This document shows positions 22,671 through 30,673 of a stretch of 54,565 bases of DNA, piece by piece. The stretch's first letter is position 1. Each line of letters starts with the position of its first letter. Below the pieces are notes generated by a model that was not told where the DNA came from, made no database searches, and worked only from the letters and a program-made list of their open reading frames with translations. Origin of the DNA: a virus; IMG/VR virus record IMGVR_UViG_3300010388_000206, positions 1 to 54,565 of that record; one strand, written 5' to 3'. Both the position numbers and the translations under genes were made by a program.

Positions 22671-22866
22671 GTTAAGGCTAAGGCAAACACCCATTTAAAC
22701 AGATAAGCCCAAGGGAAACTCTGATGGATAGAACAAAAGTAACACCCCACAACCAAATTTCTTCTCCCAAGCTAGATGCCGTTGTCGGAGAAATGGGTGT
22801 TTCCTTAGTCTTAATCAACGGAATTAAATAAGAGGGCTTCTTGTATTCACACAAGGGGCTTTTTTT
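22671..22866 (+). ncRNA. Candidate late small RNA with a 24-bp closing stem
   Basis: The arms 22672-22696 and 22791-22814 pair over 24 base pairs with one bulged C and one G-U pair, enclosing 94 bases. A smaller CTCC/GGAG stem (22764-22767 with 22787-22790) abuts the main stem. A late promoter sits just before the left arm, and an intrinsic terminator (22833-22866) follows the right arm. No open frame with a ribosome site is present. Together these define a possible free-standing RNA of about 195 bases. A MITE-like insertion with terminal inverted repeats is an alternative reading. Confidence 0.6.
22833..22866 (+). terminator. Intrinsic terminator after the small RNA
   Basis: The stem GGGCTTCTTGT with ACAAGGGGCTT (some G-U pairs) has a 6-base loop and is followed by a run of T. 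It is 15 bases before the next gene's start codon at 22882, so read-through or partial termination must feed that gene unless another promoter exists. Confidence 0.8.
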
Positions 22867-22881
22867 GTATAAGAGGAAAAT

Positions 22882-24300
22882 ATGAGCACACCTGAAAGTA
22901 TTAAGAACCAAGCATATAGTGCCGCACGTAAACTCGTGAGAAATCGTCTCGCTGAGAATGCTGGTGCTGAATATGAAAAGCTTGGTCTGATTGAGAAGAT
23001 GCACATTGACAAAGCCGTTGATAAAAAGGTTGACAAGATCAAAGAAATTGCTTTAAAACTAATTCCAAAAATTGTCGAAAGTAAGAAGCCTTCAGATAAG
23101 AGCGGTTCAAACGAAGAACTGAATAACAGGTTTGCGTCAAAGATCAAAACTCCCGTAAAGAAAGATGAAAAGAAGAGTGGTGGTAAAAGTCCACACATTC
23201 AAATGCATAATTCTTTCGGTGAAGAAGTTGCACTTGATAGCGCAGTCTACAAGGCCATTGTCAAGAAGTCTGAAAAGTCAGGCGTAGATATCGACACTCT
23301 TGGCGAAGTATATAATCGTGGTATGAGTGTATGGTATGAAGACACAAACGTATCACAACAGCAATATGCATTTGCTCGTGTAAACTCTTTCATCAATAAG
23401 GGCAAGACATATTTCAACGAAGATAATGATCTTGCAGAAGCCACATATCAAGGCAAGAAAGTTCCTCTGAATAAGCCAATGGCTGGTGACGTTAAGAAGT
23501 CAAAGGTCTATGTTGATCCTGATGGTGATGGCAAGGCACAGAAGGTAAACTTTGGTGACAAGACACTCAGTATCAAAAAGGACAATCCTGCTCGTAAGAA
23601 GTCATATTGTGCTCGTTCTGGTGGTCAAGGAAATCTAAACGACAAGACTTCAGCTAACTACTGGTCACGTAAGGCATGGAATTGTGAAGAGGTTGATAGG
23701 ACCAAGCCAGAGAATCGTGAAGAGGGTACTGACAACCTAGTCAAGATTTACAAGAAAGATACTCCCGGTCAGAACCTAGACGAATCATTCAACATGGCAT
23801 TCGACTATCAGGGAAAGCCAACACTGGCACCTACAGCACACGAACTTATGATGAAAACCCAAGGTGGTTTTGCACATCACAATGACGTACAGGACGTTAT
23901 GAACGTCACATCAATCAAGGAACAGATTGAGAAAGCTTTCCAAGCTACTATTCTTGAAGAAGATAAGAATGAGCTAGCTATCTCTATCGACAACCTAATT
24001 GATATGGTCAATGAAGCATTTACGACTATCGCAAACATCAAGTCTTCAAACATCGAACGTGATGCATGGTCACAGGCGCAGATTCTAAAGCTTGAACGCT
24101 ATATTGAATCAGTTGCTGCCTATATTGAAAACATGGATGAAACTGTAAGAAGCGGCGAGACACATGGTGTTATCGTTCCTGCACACACAATTGTCAGTCA
24201 GAAGACAGGGCAATCAATCACTATACCTGCTAAGTCAAAGAAGGTAAAGAAGAATGATGTTGTTCTTCATCCCCATGACAATCCATTTGATGGTAAATGA
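22882..24300 (+). CDS. Probable virion or internal head protein, 472 aa
   Basis: The protein is Lys/Glu-rich and mostly helical. At about residues 235-270 it has KKSYCARSGGQGNLN then NYWSRKAWNC, a short Cys-Ala-Arg...Trp-Asn-Cys motif that recurs in phage head-associated proteins. Earlier it has VYVDPDGDGKAQK, a possible calcium-type loop. The C-terminus (about 350-440) forms long helices. The AGAGGAAA ribosome site is clear. The role is unknown beyond probable packaging in the virion. Confidence 0.75.
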   Translation: MSTPESIKNQAYSAARKLVRNRLAENAGAEYEKLGLIEKMHIDKAVDKKVDKIKEIALKLIPKIVESKKPSDKSGSNEELNNRFASKIKTPVKKDEKKSGGKSPHIQMHNSFGEEVALDSAVYKAIVKKSEKSGVDIDTLGEVYNRGMSVWYEDTNVSQQQYAFARVNSFINKGKTYFNEDNDLAEATYQGKKVPLNKPMAGDVKKSKVYVDPDGDGKAQKVNFGDKTLSIKKDNPARKKSYCARSGGQGNLNDKTSANYWSRKAWNCEEVDRTKPENREEGTDNLVKIYKKDTPGQNLDESFNMAFDYQGKPTLAPTAHELMMKTQGGFAHHNDVQDVMNVTSIKEQIEKAFQATILEEDKNELAISIDNLIDMVNEAFTTIANIKSSNIERDAWSQAQILKLERYIESVAAYIENMDETVRSGETHGVIVPAHTIVSQKTGQSITIPAKSKKVKKNDVVLHPHDNPFDGK

Positions 24301-24304
24301 TTTT

Positions 24305-24312
24305 AATAAATA
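24305..24312 (+). promoter_or_regulatory. Candidate late promoter for the Dps-like gene
   Basis: AATAAATA matches 7 of 8 positions of the late element and lies 30 bases before the start codon at 24343. It is in a 42-base intergenic gap within the late block. Confidence 0.5.
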
Positions 24313-24342
24313 ATAGATACAATTAAACCAATAAGGAATAAC

Positions 24343-24783
24343 ATGGATAAGCTAATTGAACAAATGAAGAAAGTGCTGGCTGATGTTTATGTATATGGAC
24401 TAAAAGCACAGAACTTTCATTGGAATGTTGAAGGTCCAGATTTCGTACAGTATCATGAATTTTTTGGTGAAGTGTATGAAAAGGCTTCTGCTGATGTAGA
24501 TTTGGTTGCTGAGCACATTCGTGCGCTAGATGCATATGCTCCTGCTTCATTAAAGCGTTTTCAAGAATTAGCTTCAATTGAAGACGAGACAACAATACCA
24601 AGCGCACTTGAAATGATGGCTAGACTATCTCAGGACAATGCTAAGGTTCTTGCGTCTGCTAAGACTGCTTGTGAAACCGCAGAAGAATTGAAGCAACGTG
24701 GTATTCTCAATTTCCTTGAAGGTATCATCGATGAATATGAAAAGCAAGCATGGATGCTACGTTCAATTGTAAAGAGAGTCTAA
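24343..24783 (+). CDS. Dps-like ferritin (DNA protection during starvation)
   Basis: This is a ferritin-like four-helix protein. The ferroxidase ligands of Dps are present with correct spacing: His26 (QNFHWNVEG), His38 (QYHEFFGEVYE), Asp53 and Glu57 (ADVDLVAEHI). The position of the usual Asp four residues after the second His is Gly42, with Glu43 next to it. At 146 aa it is close to bacterial Dps. It would oxidise iron and may shield DNA from peroxide. Placement among late virion genes suggests action during assembly, or packaging in the head. Confidence 0.9.
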   Translation: MDKLIEQMKKVLADVYVYGLKAQNFHWNVEGPDFVQYHEFFGEVYEKASADVDLVAEHIRALDAYAPASLKRFQELASIEDETTIPSALEMMARLSQDNAKVLASAKTACETAEELKQRGILNFLEGIIDEYEKQAWMLRSIVKRV

Positions 24784-24784
24784 T

Positions 24785-25390
24785 ATGGCGAATTATAAAT
24801 CACTCGCATCTTTTGCAAGAAATATATTAGAGGGTACTCAATTCAAGTCGAAGGCCCATAAGGCACCTGATGGCGGTCCCGAAACAGACATGAATGATCA
24901 AATTGCTATTGGTTCGTATCAGACAAAAGCATTTGAAATGTCTAATAAGGCACAGAAGCTATATTCAAATATTTCAAAAGATGTGGATGCAAACAGTGCA
25001 GAACAAGCCGCCATACATCTTGATAAAATATTTGCATTACACAAGGACGCAACGGTAAAGGGATATACTTCACCAGAAGCGTTAAAGACAGCGCAAGATC
25101 ACTCAGATAAGGTCATGCATCTTGCAAAAAATATGAAAATGGAAAAAGAGTTTGGTGATATTGTTGGTGACTCTATTGGCTTTCTTAAAGGTAAAACTGG
25201 CGAATATCCAAGCAATGAGATTGAACCAAATAAAGAAGAACATCCTTCAGATGATCCTAGATTTAAGACCCCATCAAAAGAATTCAGTACAGATCGTAAG
25301 AATGACAGAGATATTGATAATGTAAAGAACTTTTTGATTAAGAGGTCATTAGCAGCACAACGCAAAATGAAGATCATCGACAACGATTAA
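24785..25390 (+). CDS. Hypothetical late protein with internal-head-like N-terminus, 201 aa
   Basis: The start is 1 base after the Dps stop. The N-terminus NYKSLASFARNILEG resembles the short helix plus acidic residue found at the start of T4 internal-head proteins and other proteins in this block. The rest is helical and highly charged with a Pro/Glu-rich segment near 140-165. It is likely a virion-internal protein; no enzyme domain is seen. Confidence 0.72.
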   Translation: MANYKSLASFARNILEGTQFKSKAHKAPDGGPETDMNDQIAIGSYQTKAFEMSNKAQKLYSNISKDVDANSAEQAAIHLDKIFALHKDATVKGYTSPEALKTAQDHSDKVMHLAKNMKMEKEFGDIVGDSIGFLKGKTGEYPSNEIEPNKEEHPSDDPRFKTPSKEFSTDRKNDRDIDNVKNFLIKRSLAAQRKMKIIDND

Positions 25391-25415
25391 TAAAAAAACT
25401 AGCTTGGAGAGAAAA

Positions 25416-27290
25416 ATGATTAAGAATAACAACTACCTAGACAGCCTATCAAAAAGTCTTCTAAATGACGTTCGCTCAGTTCTAGAAGGTAAGAAGGGTT
25501 GCAGCAAGGATTGCAAGTGCGAAAAGTGCGAAGAAGACGAAGCTGAAGAAAAAGGCGAAGTCAAGGAAGCCAAGAAGATGAAGGGCGAAGACCCTTGCTG
25601 GAAAGACTATAAGATGGTCGGTACCAAGAAGGGTAAGGGCGGTAAGGAAGTTCCTAACTGTGTTCCAGAAGAAGTACAAGTTAATGAAGTTAAGGTGGGT
25701 ACTCCTGAATTCGAAGCTCATATGAAAAAGCATCAGGAAGTCATGCATAAGTATGGCAACAAACTTGTCAAAACAAATGACAAGTATAAGGGTGATCCAA
25801 TTAATGGATATGTTATTGGTCATGATCCTAAGAAACAAAATCATGTTATGGTTTCAGTAGACACTACTAAAGGTATAGTTGACAAGAGAAACAGAACTAA
25901 CAAAGATTTTTCTGTACATGTTGATCATCTTAAGGAAGCTTATGATGAGACTGCTGTCAATAAGGCAATCAGTTCTTCACGTCAAAAGATTGGCGGTAGA
26001 GAAGCCAAGAAGATTCATGCTCTCCTAAAAGGTTCTACTGGATACGCTGCAAAGAAGAATGCTGAAGACACAAAGAAGACTTTTCCTAACGTAAAGCATC
26101 TTACAAAGGATGGTCATCCTGATTGGAAGAAGCATGGTATGGACGAAGAAGTTCAACTTGACGAAGAAGTAGATTTCGCCAAGGTAAGAAAGCAGTTTGA
26201 CAGAAACGAAGACAGAAATGCTCACTCAGAGAATGCTGTTCTTATTGCTAAACATGCTGGTACTGAAGCTCATCACAAAGAAGCTAAGGATATTCTCAAG
26301 CAACACAAAAAGCTTGGCCATCTTTCTGGTGATCTAAGTAATCGTCGTCAAGCACTATACAAGCAACTTGAGAAGACAGACAACTACAAGAAGATTTTCC
26401 CAGAAGAATTCAAGGAAAGTCTTGATGAAGCAAAGATGGTATATAAAAAGGTACTTGGCCAACACACTGTACATATTGATGGCAAATTCCATCGTTCATT
26501 CCCATCAGAGGGTGATGCAGTGAAGTATATTCAAAAGAATCAAAGCAATGAGCCTAAGAAAAAAACTTATTCTTATAATGAAGAAGTAGAAATTGATGAA
26601 GCAAAGGCTGAAAGTCCAATCAAAGGCACTCGTCTAATTTCTAAGCATCAGGGCAAGGACGGTCATCACGCAGAAGTTCGTCACAACTCAGAGTACAATG
26701 AATTCCAAGTGCACCACTATGAAAATGGTAAGCACATGGGCGAAGGTCCAGTATCTTATCATGATACAAAGGAAGATGCAAAAGAAACTGCTGAGTATGA
26801 AGTAAAGAACTATCGTCCTAAGGGTGGTTCTCTTCGTAAGGAAGAAACTCAGACCGTTGTTGAAAAGCTTATCGGTAATCAGCACAAGCTTGACAAGAAC
26901 AAGAATGGCAAGCTTGACAAGCAAGACTTCAAGATGATTCGCAAGGAAGAAACAATTGAAGAAAAGCTAAGTCCTTCTATGGGAAGTGCTAAGTATATCG
27001 ATGACTTTGTTAAGTCAAAAGACCCTCGTTTTGAAGGCAAGACAAAGAAAGAACGTATCAAGATGGCACTTGGCGCATACTATGGTGCTAAGAATGAGTC
27101 TGTAGAAGAGATTGAAGAAGCGAAAGATTCTTATGGCTCTAAAAGAGACTATGCAAAGCATCACATCTCAGTCAATGGAAAGTATGTTGCCACAACAACA
27201 TGGGCAAGAAATGCTAAGGAAGCTGAGAAAAGATTTTTAGAAGCTCACCCAGAGCATAAAGGTGCCAGAATTACAGTTAGTAAAGACTAA
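25416..27290 (+). CDS. Large charged multi-module virion protein, 624 aa
   Basis: The ATG at 25416 has GGAGAG upstream. The protein is about one third Lys and Glu and is built from short modules joined by acidic linkers (EEVQLDEEV, EEVEIDEAK). Recognisable modules are a Cys-rich CSKDCKCEKCEED (27-40), DPCWKDYKMVGTKKGKGG with PNCVPEE (58-85), an EF-hand-like DKNKNGKLDKQDF, and SAKYIDDFVKSKDPRFEGKTKKERIKMALGAYYGAK near the C-terminus. The last two are familiar from T4-like phage head-associated proteins. The linkers could be prohead-protease sites. Confidence 0.78.
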   Translation: MIKNNNYLDSLSKSLLNDVRSVLEGKKGCSKDCKCEKCEEDEAEEKGEVKEAKKMKGEDPCWKDYKMVGTKKGKGGKEVPNCVPEEVQVNEVKVGTPEFEAHMKKHQEVMHKYGNKLVKTNDKYKGDPINGYVIGHDPKKQNHVMVSVDTTKGIVDKRNRTNKDFSVHVDHLKEAYDETAVNKAISSSRQKIGGREAKKIHALLKGSTGYAAKKNAEDTKKTFPNVKHLTKDGHPDWKKHGMDEEVQLDEEVDFAKVRKQFDRNEDRNAHSENAVLIAKHAGTEAHHKEAKDILKQHKKLGHLSGDLSNRRQALYKQLEKTDNYKKIFPEEFKESLDEAKMVYKKVLGQHTVHIDGKFHRSFPSEGDAVKYIQKNQSNEPKKKTYSYNEEVEIDEAKAESPIKGTRLISKHQGKDGHHAEVRHNSEYNEFQVHHYENGKHMGEGPVSYHDTKEDAKETAEYEVKNYRPKGGSLRKEETQTVVEKLIGNQHKLDKNKNGKLDKQDFKMIRKEETIEEKLSPSMGSAKYIDDFVKSKDPRFEGKTKKERIKMALGAYYGAKNESVEEIEEAKDSYGSKRDYAKHHISVNGKYVATTTWARNAKEAEKRFLEAHPEHKGARITVSKD

Positions 27291-27296
27291 TGATTG

Positions 27297-27304
27297 TATA
27301 AATA
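27297..27304 (+). promoter_or_regulatory. T4-type late promoter
   Basis: TATAAATA is a full match, 33 bases upstream of the ATG at 27338. The gene that follows has its own strong terminator, so promoter and terminator frame a single-gene unit, as expected for an abundant structural protein. Confidence 0.8.
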
Positions 27305-27337
27305 TTACAAGAACAATTTCTAATCGGAGAAGAAAAA

Positions 27338-27976
27338 ATGAGCCAATGGGGCAATGTCGATAATGCAAATAACTCAGTTATCTGGGCTACTGCAAGAGTA
27401 AATAGAAGTACCACAGTTGATGAGCGTAATGCACTTTACGGAAACACAACTGCTGATGCTTATATCACTGGTTTAACAGTAGGTCAATTTGGTGTTGATA
27501 CATCAGAAACATCTGCAACCAGTGGAGTTGCACATGCTGGTTGGGTACTTCGCACAGAAGGCTCAGGTGGTCGTGCAGGTCGTGTTCAATACGAAACACT
27601 CGTAGCTGGTGGTTCAATCACTGGTGATGGTTCGGATGATGGTCAGTTCCCTGATGCGAAGATCACTATCCTAACTCAACCTACAAGCGTTTCAGCTAAC
27701 TCAACTGCTAAGCAGTCAGTAACCTTTAGCCTAACAACCTCAATTGCACCTGTATCTGCAACAACCAACTATGCTTGGTTCTTCACATCACAGGCTGGCA
27801 ACACAGCAAGTTATGTACCAGTAGCTGGCAACACATCGTTCAGCAACGGAACAACATCAACTCTAACAGCCAACTCTACACTACTAGCAAGCAATACCCT
27901 AGTGTACGCAGTTGCATTCTCAAGCGGCGCTGCAAACGTAACTTCAAGCGCAGCAACACTTACCGTAACTACCTAA
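27338..27976 (+). CDS. Probable abundant structural protein with Ig-like C-terminus, 212 aa
   Basis: It begins MSQWGNVDNANNSVIWA and has an N-terminal domain to about residue 105. The C-terminal 100 residues are Thr/Ser/Ala/Asn-rich and repetitive (ITILTQPTSVSANSTAKQSVTFS, NTLVYAVAFSSGAANVTSSAATLTV), typical of a bacterial Ig-like decoration domain. Its own late promoter and terminator suggest high expression. A Hoc-like head decoration or tail protein is most likely. Confidence 0.78.
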   Translation: MSQWGNVDNANNSVIWATARVNRSTTVDERNALYGNTTADAYITGLTVGQFGVDTSETSATSGVAHAGWVLRTEGSGGRAGRVQYETLVAGGSITGDGSDDGQFPDAKITILTQPTSVSANSTAKQSVTFSLTTSIAPVSATTNYAWFFTSQAGNTASYVPVAGNTSFSNGTTSTLTANSTLLASNTLVYAVAFSSGAANVTSSAATLTVTT

Positions 27977-27990
27977 TTTAATGTTAATGC

Positions 27991-28021
27991 GAGTGGGGGA
28001 GTAAAATCCCCCACTCTATTT
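27991..28021 (+). terminator. Strong intrinsic terminator
   Basis: GAGTGGGGGA and TCCCCCACTC form a perfect 10-bp GC-rich stem with a 6-base loop, followed by TATTTGT. It lies 15 bases after the stop of the Ig-like structural protein. Confidence 0.9.
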
Positions 28022-28035
28022 GTGTAAGAAAAAAT

Positions 28036-28419
28036 ATGTACCATGAAAAACTTGATGGCAACAACTTTTTGTTATTTGCTGCAAAGCACTATGACAATCC
28101 TCAATGCCACGACACGACAGAATTCTATGATGACCTAAAAAGATTTAAATATCTTAAACGACTATTCGTAAAATATCAAGAATCGGGTGAGTTACGTGAA
28201 CGACTAATATTAAATCATTTGATCATCCTATACAATGTTTTTGGTGAAGCTGCAACAAGGATGTTATTCTTGAAGCTTGAAGGACATTATTCTTGTTTAA
28301 AGCCATTCATTGTTATGCTTGGTTTCATGCCAGAAAAAATATTGGTTGAAAATAAAATTTATTACAGTAGTGATATTTCAATGGATCAAAATATTATACA
28401 AGTTTTAAGGAAAATTTGA
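28036..28419 (+). CDS. Conserved T4-like phage protein, 127 aa
   Basis: The sequence (LLFAAKHYDNPQCHDTTEFYDDLKRFKYLKRLF then ERLILNHLIILYNVFG and FLKPFIVMLGFMP-like C-terminus) matches a small helical protein I know from T4-like cyanophages. The central LNHLIILYNVFGEAATRMLFLKL is the most conserved-looking part. The start is ATG after AAGAAAA. The stop overlaps the next start (TGATG). Function unknown. Confidence 0.8.
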   Translation: MYHEKLDGNNFLLFAAKHYDNPQCHDTTEFYDDLKRFKYLKRLFVKYQESGELRERLILNHLIILYNVFGEAATRMLFLKLEGHYSCLKPFIVMLGFMPEKILVENKIYYSSDISMDQNIIQVLRKI

Positions 28420-28931
28420 TGGCAAAAAATACAGACAAAGGTGAGTATGATTATGAAGGTGACATGGCTATGTCACAGCTTAAGAGTGTTATGAGAAACG
28501 CTCAGAAGATTCATGACATGCTAAGTCCAGACACAAATCTTCCTGAGTGGGTCCAATCAAAGATCACTTTGGCTGAAGACTATATCTCAACTGCCGCCAA
28601 CTATCTACAGAGCGAAAACGTAGAAGAATCTAAGAACAAGCCATATGTTAAGCCATACTCACATGCTGGTAGCGATAAGCAAGCAGGATGGAAAGCTTCA
28701 AACAAACATGGTAAGCTAAAGTTTTTTGGTCTTGAATTCAAGAAGTCTGCTGAGAAACATGCTGGTATTACCAATGAAGAAATGGGTGCGCCAGCAAACG
28801 CAACTGGCCCTGCTGTATATGGCACAAACGGCGAAGACCCTGTTATGAATAAAAAGGCTGTTGATAAGTACAAGAATAGCAATCAGCCTCTAAAGCGTAA
28901 AACTTTGGATGATTTTAAAAAGGGAACCTGA
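28419..28931 (+). CDS. Conserved T4-like virion-associated protein, 170 aa
   Basis: The N-terminal region EYDYEGDMAMSQLKSVMRNAQKIHDMLSPDTNLPEWVQSKITLAEDYISTAANYL is a well-conserved helical motif in T4-like phage proteins. A Lys-rich linker and a short HAGITNEE segment follow. I start at the ATG at 28419 that overlaps the previous stop; a TTG one codon earlier is less likely. The role is unknown; the motif occurs in several head-associated proteins. Confidence 0.78.
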   Translation: MAKNTDKGEYDYEGDMAMSQLKSVMRNAQKIHDMLSPDTNLPEWVQSKITLAEDYISTAANYLQSENVEESKNKPYVKPYSHAGSDKQAGWKASNKHGKLKFFGLEFKKSAEKHAGITNEEMGAPANATGPAVYGTNGEDPVMNKKAVDKYKNSNQPLKRKTLDDFKKGT

Positions 28932-28932
28932 A

Positions 28933-29451
28933 ATGTTTAAAATGATCCCATTTCCTATTAAGATTATGGCAATTATTTTTATCGTACTTGGTGCTGCTGG
29001 TTGGGGTTATATGAAAGGCTCTGCACATGCAGAAGTAGAGCTAGCGAACTATAGAACCAGTGCAGAGAAGCAAATATCAGACCTTAAGACAGAGAATACA
29101 AAAATATCAGATAATGTAACGATAGAGTATGTTGACCGTACAAACACTATACGTGATAAAGAAATCATATACAAAGATCGTATTGTTGATCTTGGTCAAG
29201 GCCAAAACAATCTTTCCAATGGTTGGGTTGAACTTCACGATGCCGCAGCAAGATTAGCTGATCCGGATGCTGTATTAGCATCTGATTTATCACCATCTGG
29301 TGTAATGGATAACGCTGCTCTTGCAGTAGTAATAACAAACTATAGAGTAGCGCATGAGAATAAGCAACAACTTATTTCATTGCAGAATTGGATTAGAGAC
29401 AACCAAGCTGCAATTGAAGCTGCTAATCTAAAAGCGCCGAAGGAGAAGTAA
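28933..29451 (+). CDS. Putative inner-membrane spanin (Rz-like), 172 aa
   Basis: The ATG at 28933 follows AGGGAA by a few bases. One N-terminal transmembrane helix (about residues 5-24, IKIMAIIFIVLGAAGWGYM) is followed by a long periplasmic coiled coil (about 32-80) and more helix. This is the layout of an i-spanin. The lipoprotein encoded 1 base downstream completes a two-component spanin, which fuses inner and outer membranes at lysis. Confidence 0.78.
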   Translation: MFKMIPFPIKIMAIIFIVLGAAGWGYMKGSAHAEVELANYRTSAEKQISDLKTENTKISDNVTIEYVDRTNTIRDKEIIYKDRIVDLGQGQNNLSNGWVELHDAAARLADPDAVLASDLSPSGVMDNAALAVVITNYRVAHENKQQLISLQNWIRDNQAAIEAANLKAPKEK

Positions 29452-29452
29452 G

Positions 29453-29623
29453 GTGAAGCATTTTGTACTTTTACTACTACCTCTAGTACTTCTTGCAGGT
29501 TGTACTGGCAAAAAACGTTTAGTTACTCAAGCATATATGCCTTCACCGCCAGAAGTTCTTATGGAAGCACCAAAAGAACTAAATACAATCAAGGCAAAAG
29601 AAACAGAAGGAAAACCAAAATGA
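29453..29623 (+). CDS. Putative outer-membrane spanin lipoprotein (Rz1-like), 56 aa
   Basis: GTG at 29453 has AAGGAGA about 7 bases upstream. The signal peptide MKHFVLLLLPLVLLAGC ends in a lipobox (LAGC, Cys17), so the mature protein would be lipid-anchored. The remaining 39 residues include a proline-containing stretch (YMPSPPEVLMEAPKE), as in Rz1 proteins. It directly follows the i-spanin gene and its end overlaps the next ATG (ATGA). Confidence 0.8.
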   Translation: MKHFVLLLLPLVLLAGCTGKKRLVTQAYMPSPPEVLMEAPKELNTIKAKETEGKPK

Positions 29624-29874
29624 GTTTGTGGCAGAAAATTAAAAATATATTTGATACTGGTCCAACTATCATTGAACAGCTTGAACAAATCGTTGAAGAA
29701 GAAAAGGCAGTTCTTAAGAATCTCAAGACTTCTGTGGATACTTCAGTCGATAAGGTTGAAGATGTTGTAAAGGCAGAAGCAAAATCTGTCAACAGTCAGA
29801 TTACTGATGCAGTAACACAGACAAAGCAAATTGTAAAGAAGCCACGTACACCTAGAAAGAAAAAGGTAGAATAA
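29620..29874 (+). CDS. Small coiled-coil protein, 84 aa
   Basis: The ATG overlaps the stop of the spanin lipoprotein gene. Residues 15-70 form a likely coiled coil (IIEQLEQIVEEEKAVLKNLKTS), and the C-terminus is strongly basic (KKPRTPRKKKVE). It ends exactly where the holin-like gene begins. Its place in the lysis cassette suggests a lysis accessory role, but this is not shown. Confidence 0.7.
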   Translation: MSLWQKIKNIFDTGPTIIEQLEQIVEEEKAVLKNLKTSVDTSVDKVEDVVKAEAKSVNSQITDAVTQTKQIVKKPRTPRKKKVE

Positions 29875-30114
29875 ATGGGAACACTTGGAAGATATATCTC
29901 AGAAACCATGAAGGGTGTCAACGGTTCTTTTTCGTCAAAAAGACTAGTGACAATCCTAAGCATTATTATGATGTGCGCTGGGTTCTTTGCTGATCTTCTT
30001 TATGATCTTTCCGTACCAGAGTTCATGTATAATGCAATCATGTATGTCGTTATTGCTGGTGTAGGATTTAGTGGAGCAGAGCACTTCTCAAAAAACATCA
30101 ATAACGGACAGTAA
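29875..30114 (+). CDS. Probable holin, two transmembrane helices, 79 aa
   Basis: Two hydrophobic segments (about residues 24-43 and 51-68) are joined by a short acidic loop, and the N-terminus contains GVNGSFSSKRLVTILSIIMM. This size and topology fit a class II holin, and the sequence pattern GxxSSKR is common in small phage membrane proteins annotated as holins. It lies between spanin and XhlA-like genes. It would release the endolysin encoded at 3945-4403. Confidence 0.7.
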   Translation: MGTLGRYISETMKGVNGSFSSKRLVTILSIIMMCAGFFADLLYDLSVPEFMYNAIMYVVIAGVGFSGAEHFSKNINNGQ

Positions 30115-30118
30115 GGCA

Positions 30119-30598
30119 ATGGTTACGGATACTGAAATTAAAAGGCTGGCTGAAACAGTCAATACCTTACAAAAAGATATGGCACAAGTAGGAACACTCG
30201 TTGATCGCCTAGACATAACCATTGAAAAATTAACAGAAGTTTCTTCTACTGTATCTCAACTCCTAGCCGTGCAAGGCAATCGTCTTGACTTCCAAGAAAA
30301 AATACAAGAAAGATTGGAAAAGGTCGTGGAAGAAAGACGACAAGAAACAGATAAAAATATAAAAGACGTTTATGTCCGCATCGAAAAGGTAGAAAAAGAC
30401 TTGCAAGAAGACATGGACGATTCACATAATAAAATTCTAACAAAAATAGAAGAACTTAGTAAGAGTGGTACCGAACAACATCAGGTGCTCAATGAGCGCA
30501 TGACACGTATGGAAAAGTGGATGTGGATGCTTATAGGCGGTGGTATCGTCGTAGGTACCCTGTTTGACAAAATCGACCTGAGTAAATTTTTCGGATAA
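30119..30598 (+). CDS. XhlA-like coiled-coil protein with C-terminal membrane anchor, 159 aa
   Basis: The ATG at 30119 has AAGG upstream. Residues 5-125 are a long amphipathic coiled coil (LAETVNTLQKDMAQVGTLVDRLDITIEKL), followed by MTRMEKWMWMLIGGGIVVGTLF, a single C-terminal transmembrane segment. This matches XhlA-type phage lysis proteins, which associate with holins. It is the last gene of the lysis block before a consensus promoter. Confidence 0.75.
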   Translation: MVTDTEIKRLAETVNTLQKDMAQVGTLVDRLDITIEKLTEVSSTVSQLLAVQGNRLDFQEKIQERLEKVVEERRQETDKNIKDVYVRIEKVEKDLQEDMDDSHNKILTKIEELSKSGTEQHQVLNERMTRMEKWMWMLIGGGIVVGTLFDKIDLSKFFG

Positions 30599-30604
30599 CA
30601 TCGC

Positions 30605-30633
30605 TTGACAGCCCCTTGCTGAGTCGTTATAAT
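30605..30633 (+). promoter_or_regulatory. Full-consensus sigma70 promoter for the primase operon
   Basis: TTGACA (30605-30610), a 17-base spacer and TATAAT (30628-30633) match the consensus at all 12 positions. Transcription would start near 30640, between the late lysis genes and the primase gene. The leader contains a small TTCAAA/TTTGAA hairpin. Confidence 0.9.
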
Positions 30634-30673
30634 CCATTTGTTGGTTCAAAATACATTTGAATCTTTATATAAT

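Noticed and set aside
22678-23004. Minus-strand open frame of 108 codons across the small-RNA region
   Set aside because: It has no ribosome site, is Cys/Ile/Leu-rich without a motif, and overlaps the strongly supported plus-strand virion gene at 22882.
30638-30673. TTG start for the primase at 30638
   Set aside because: The consensus promoter at 30605-30633 would start transcription at about 30640, so this codon would not be in the RNA.
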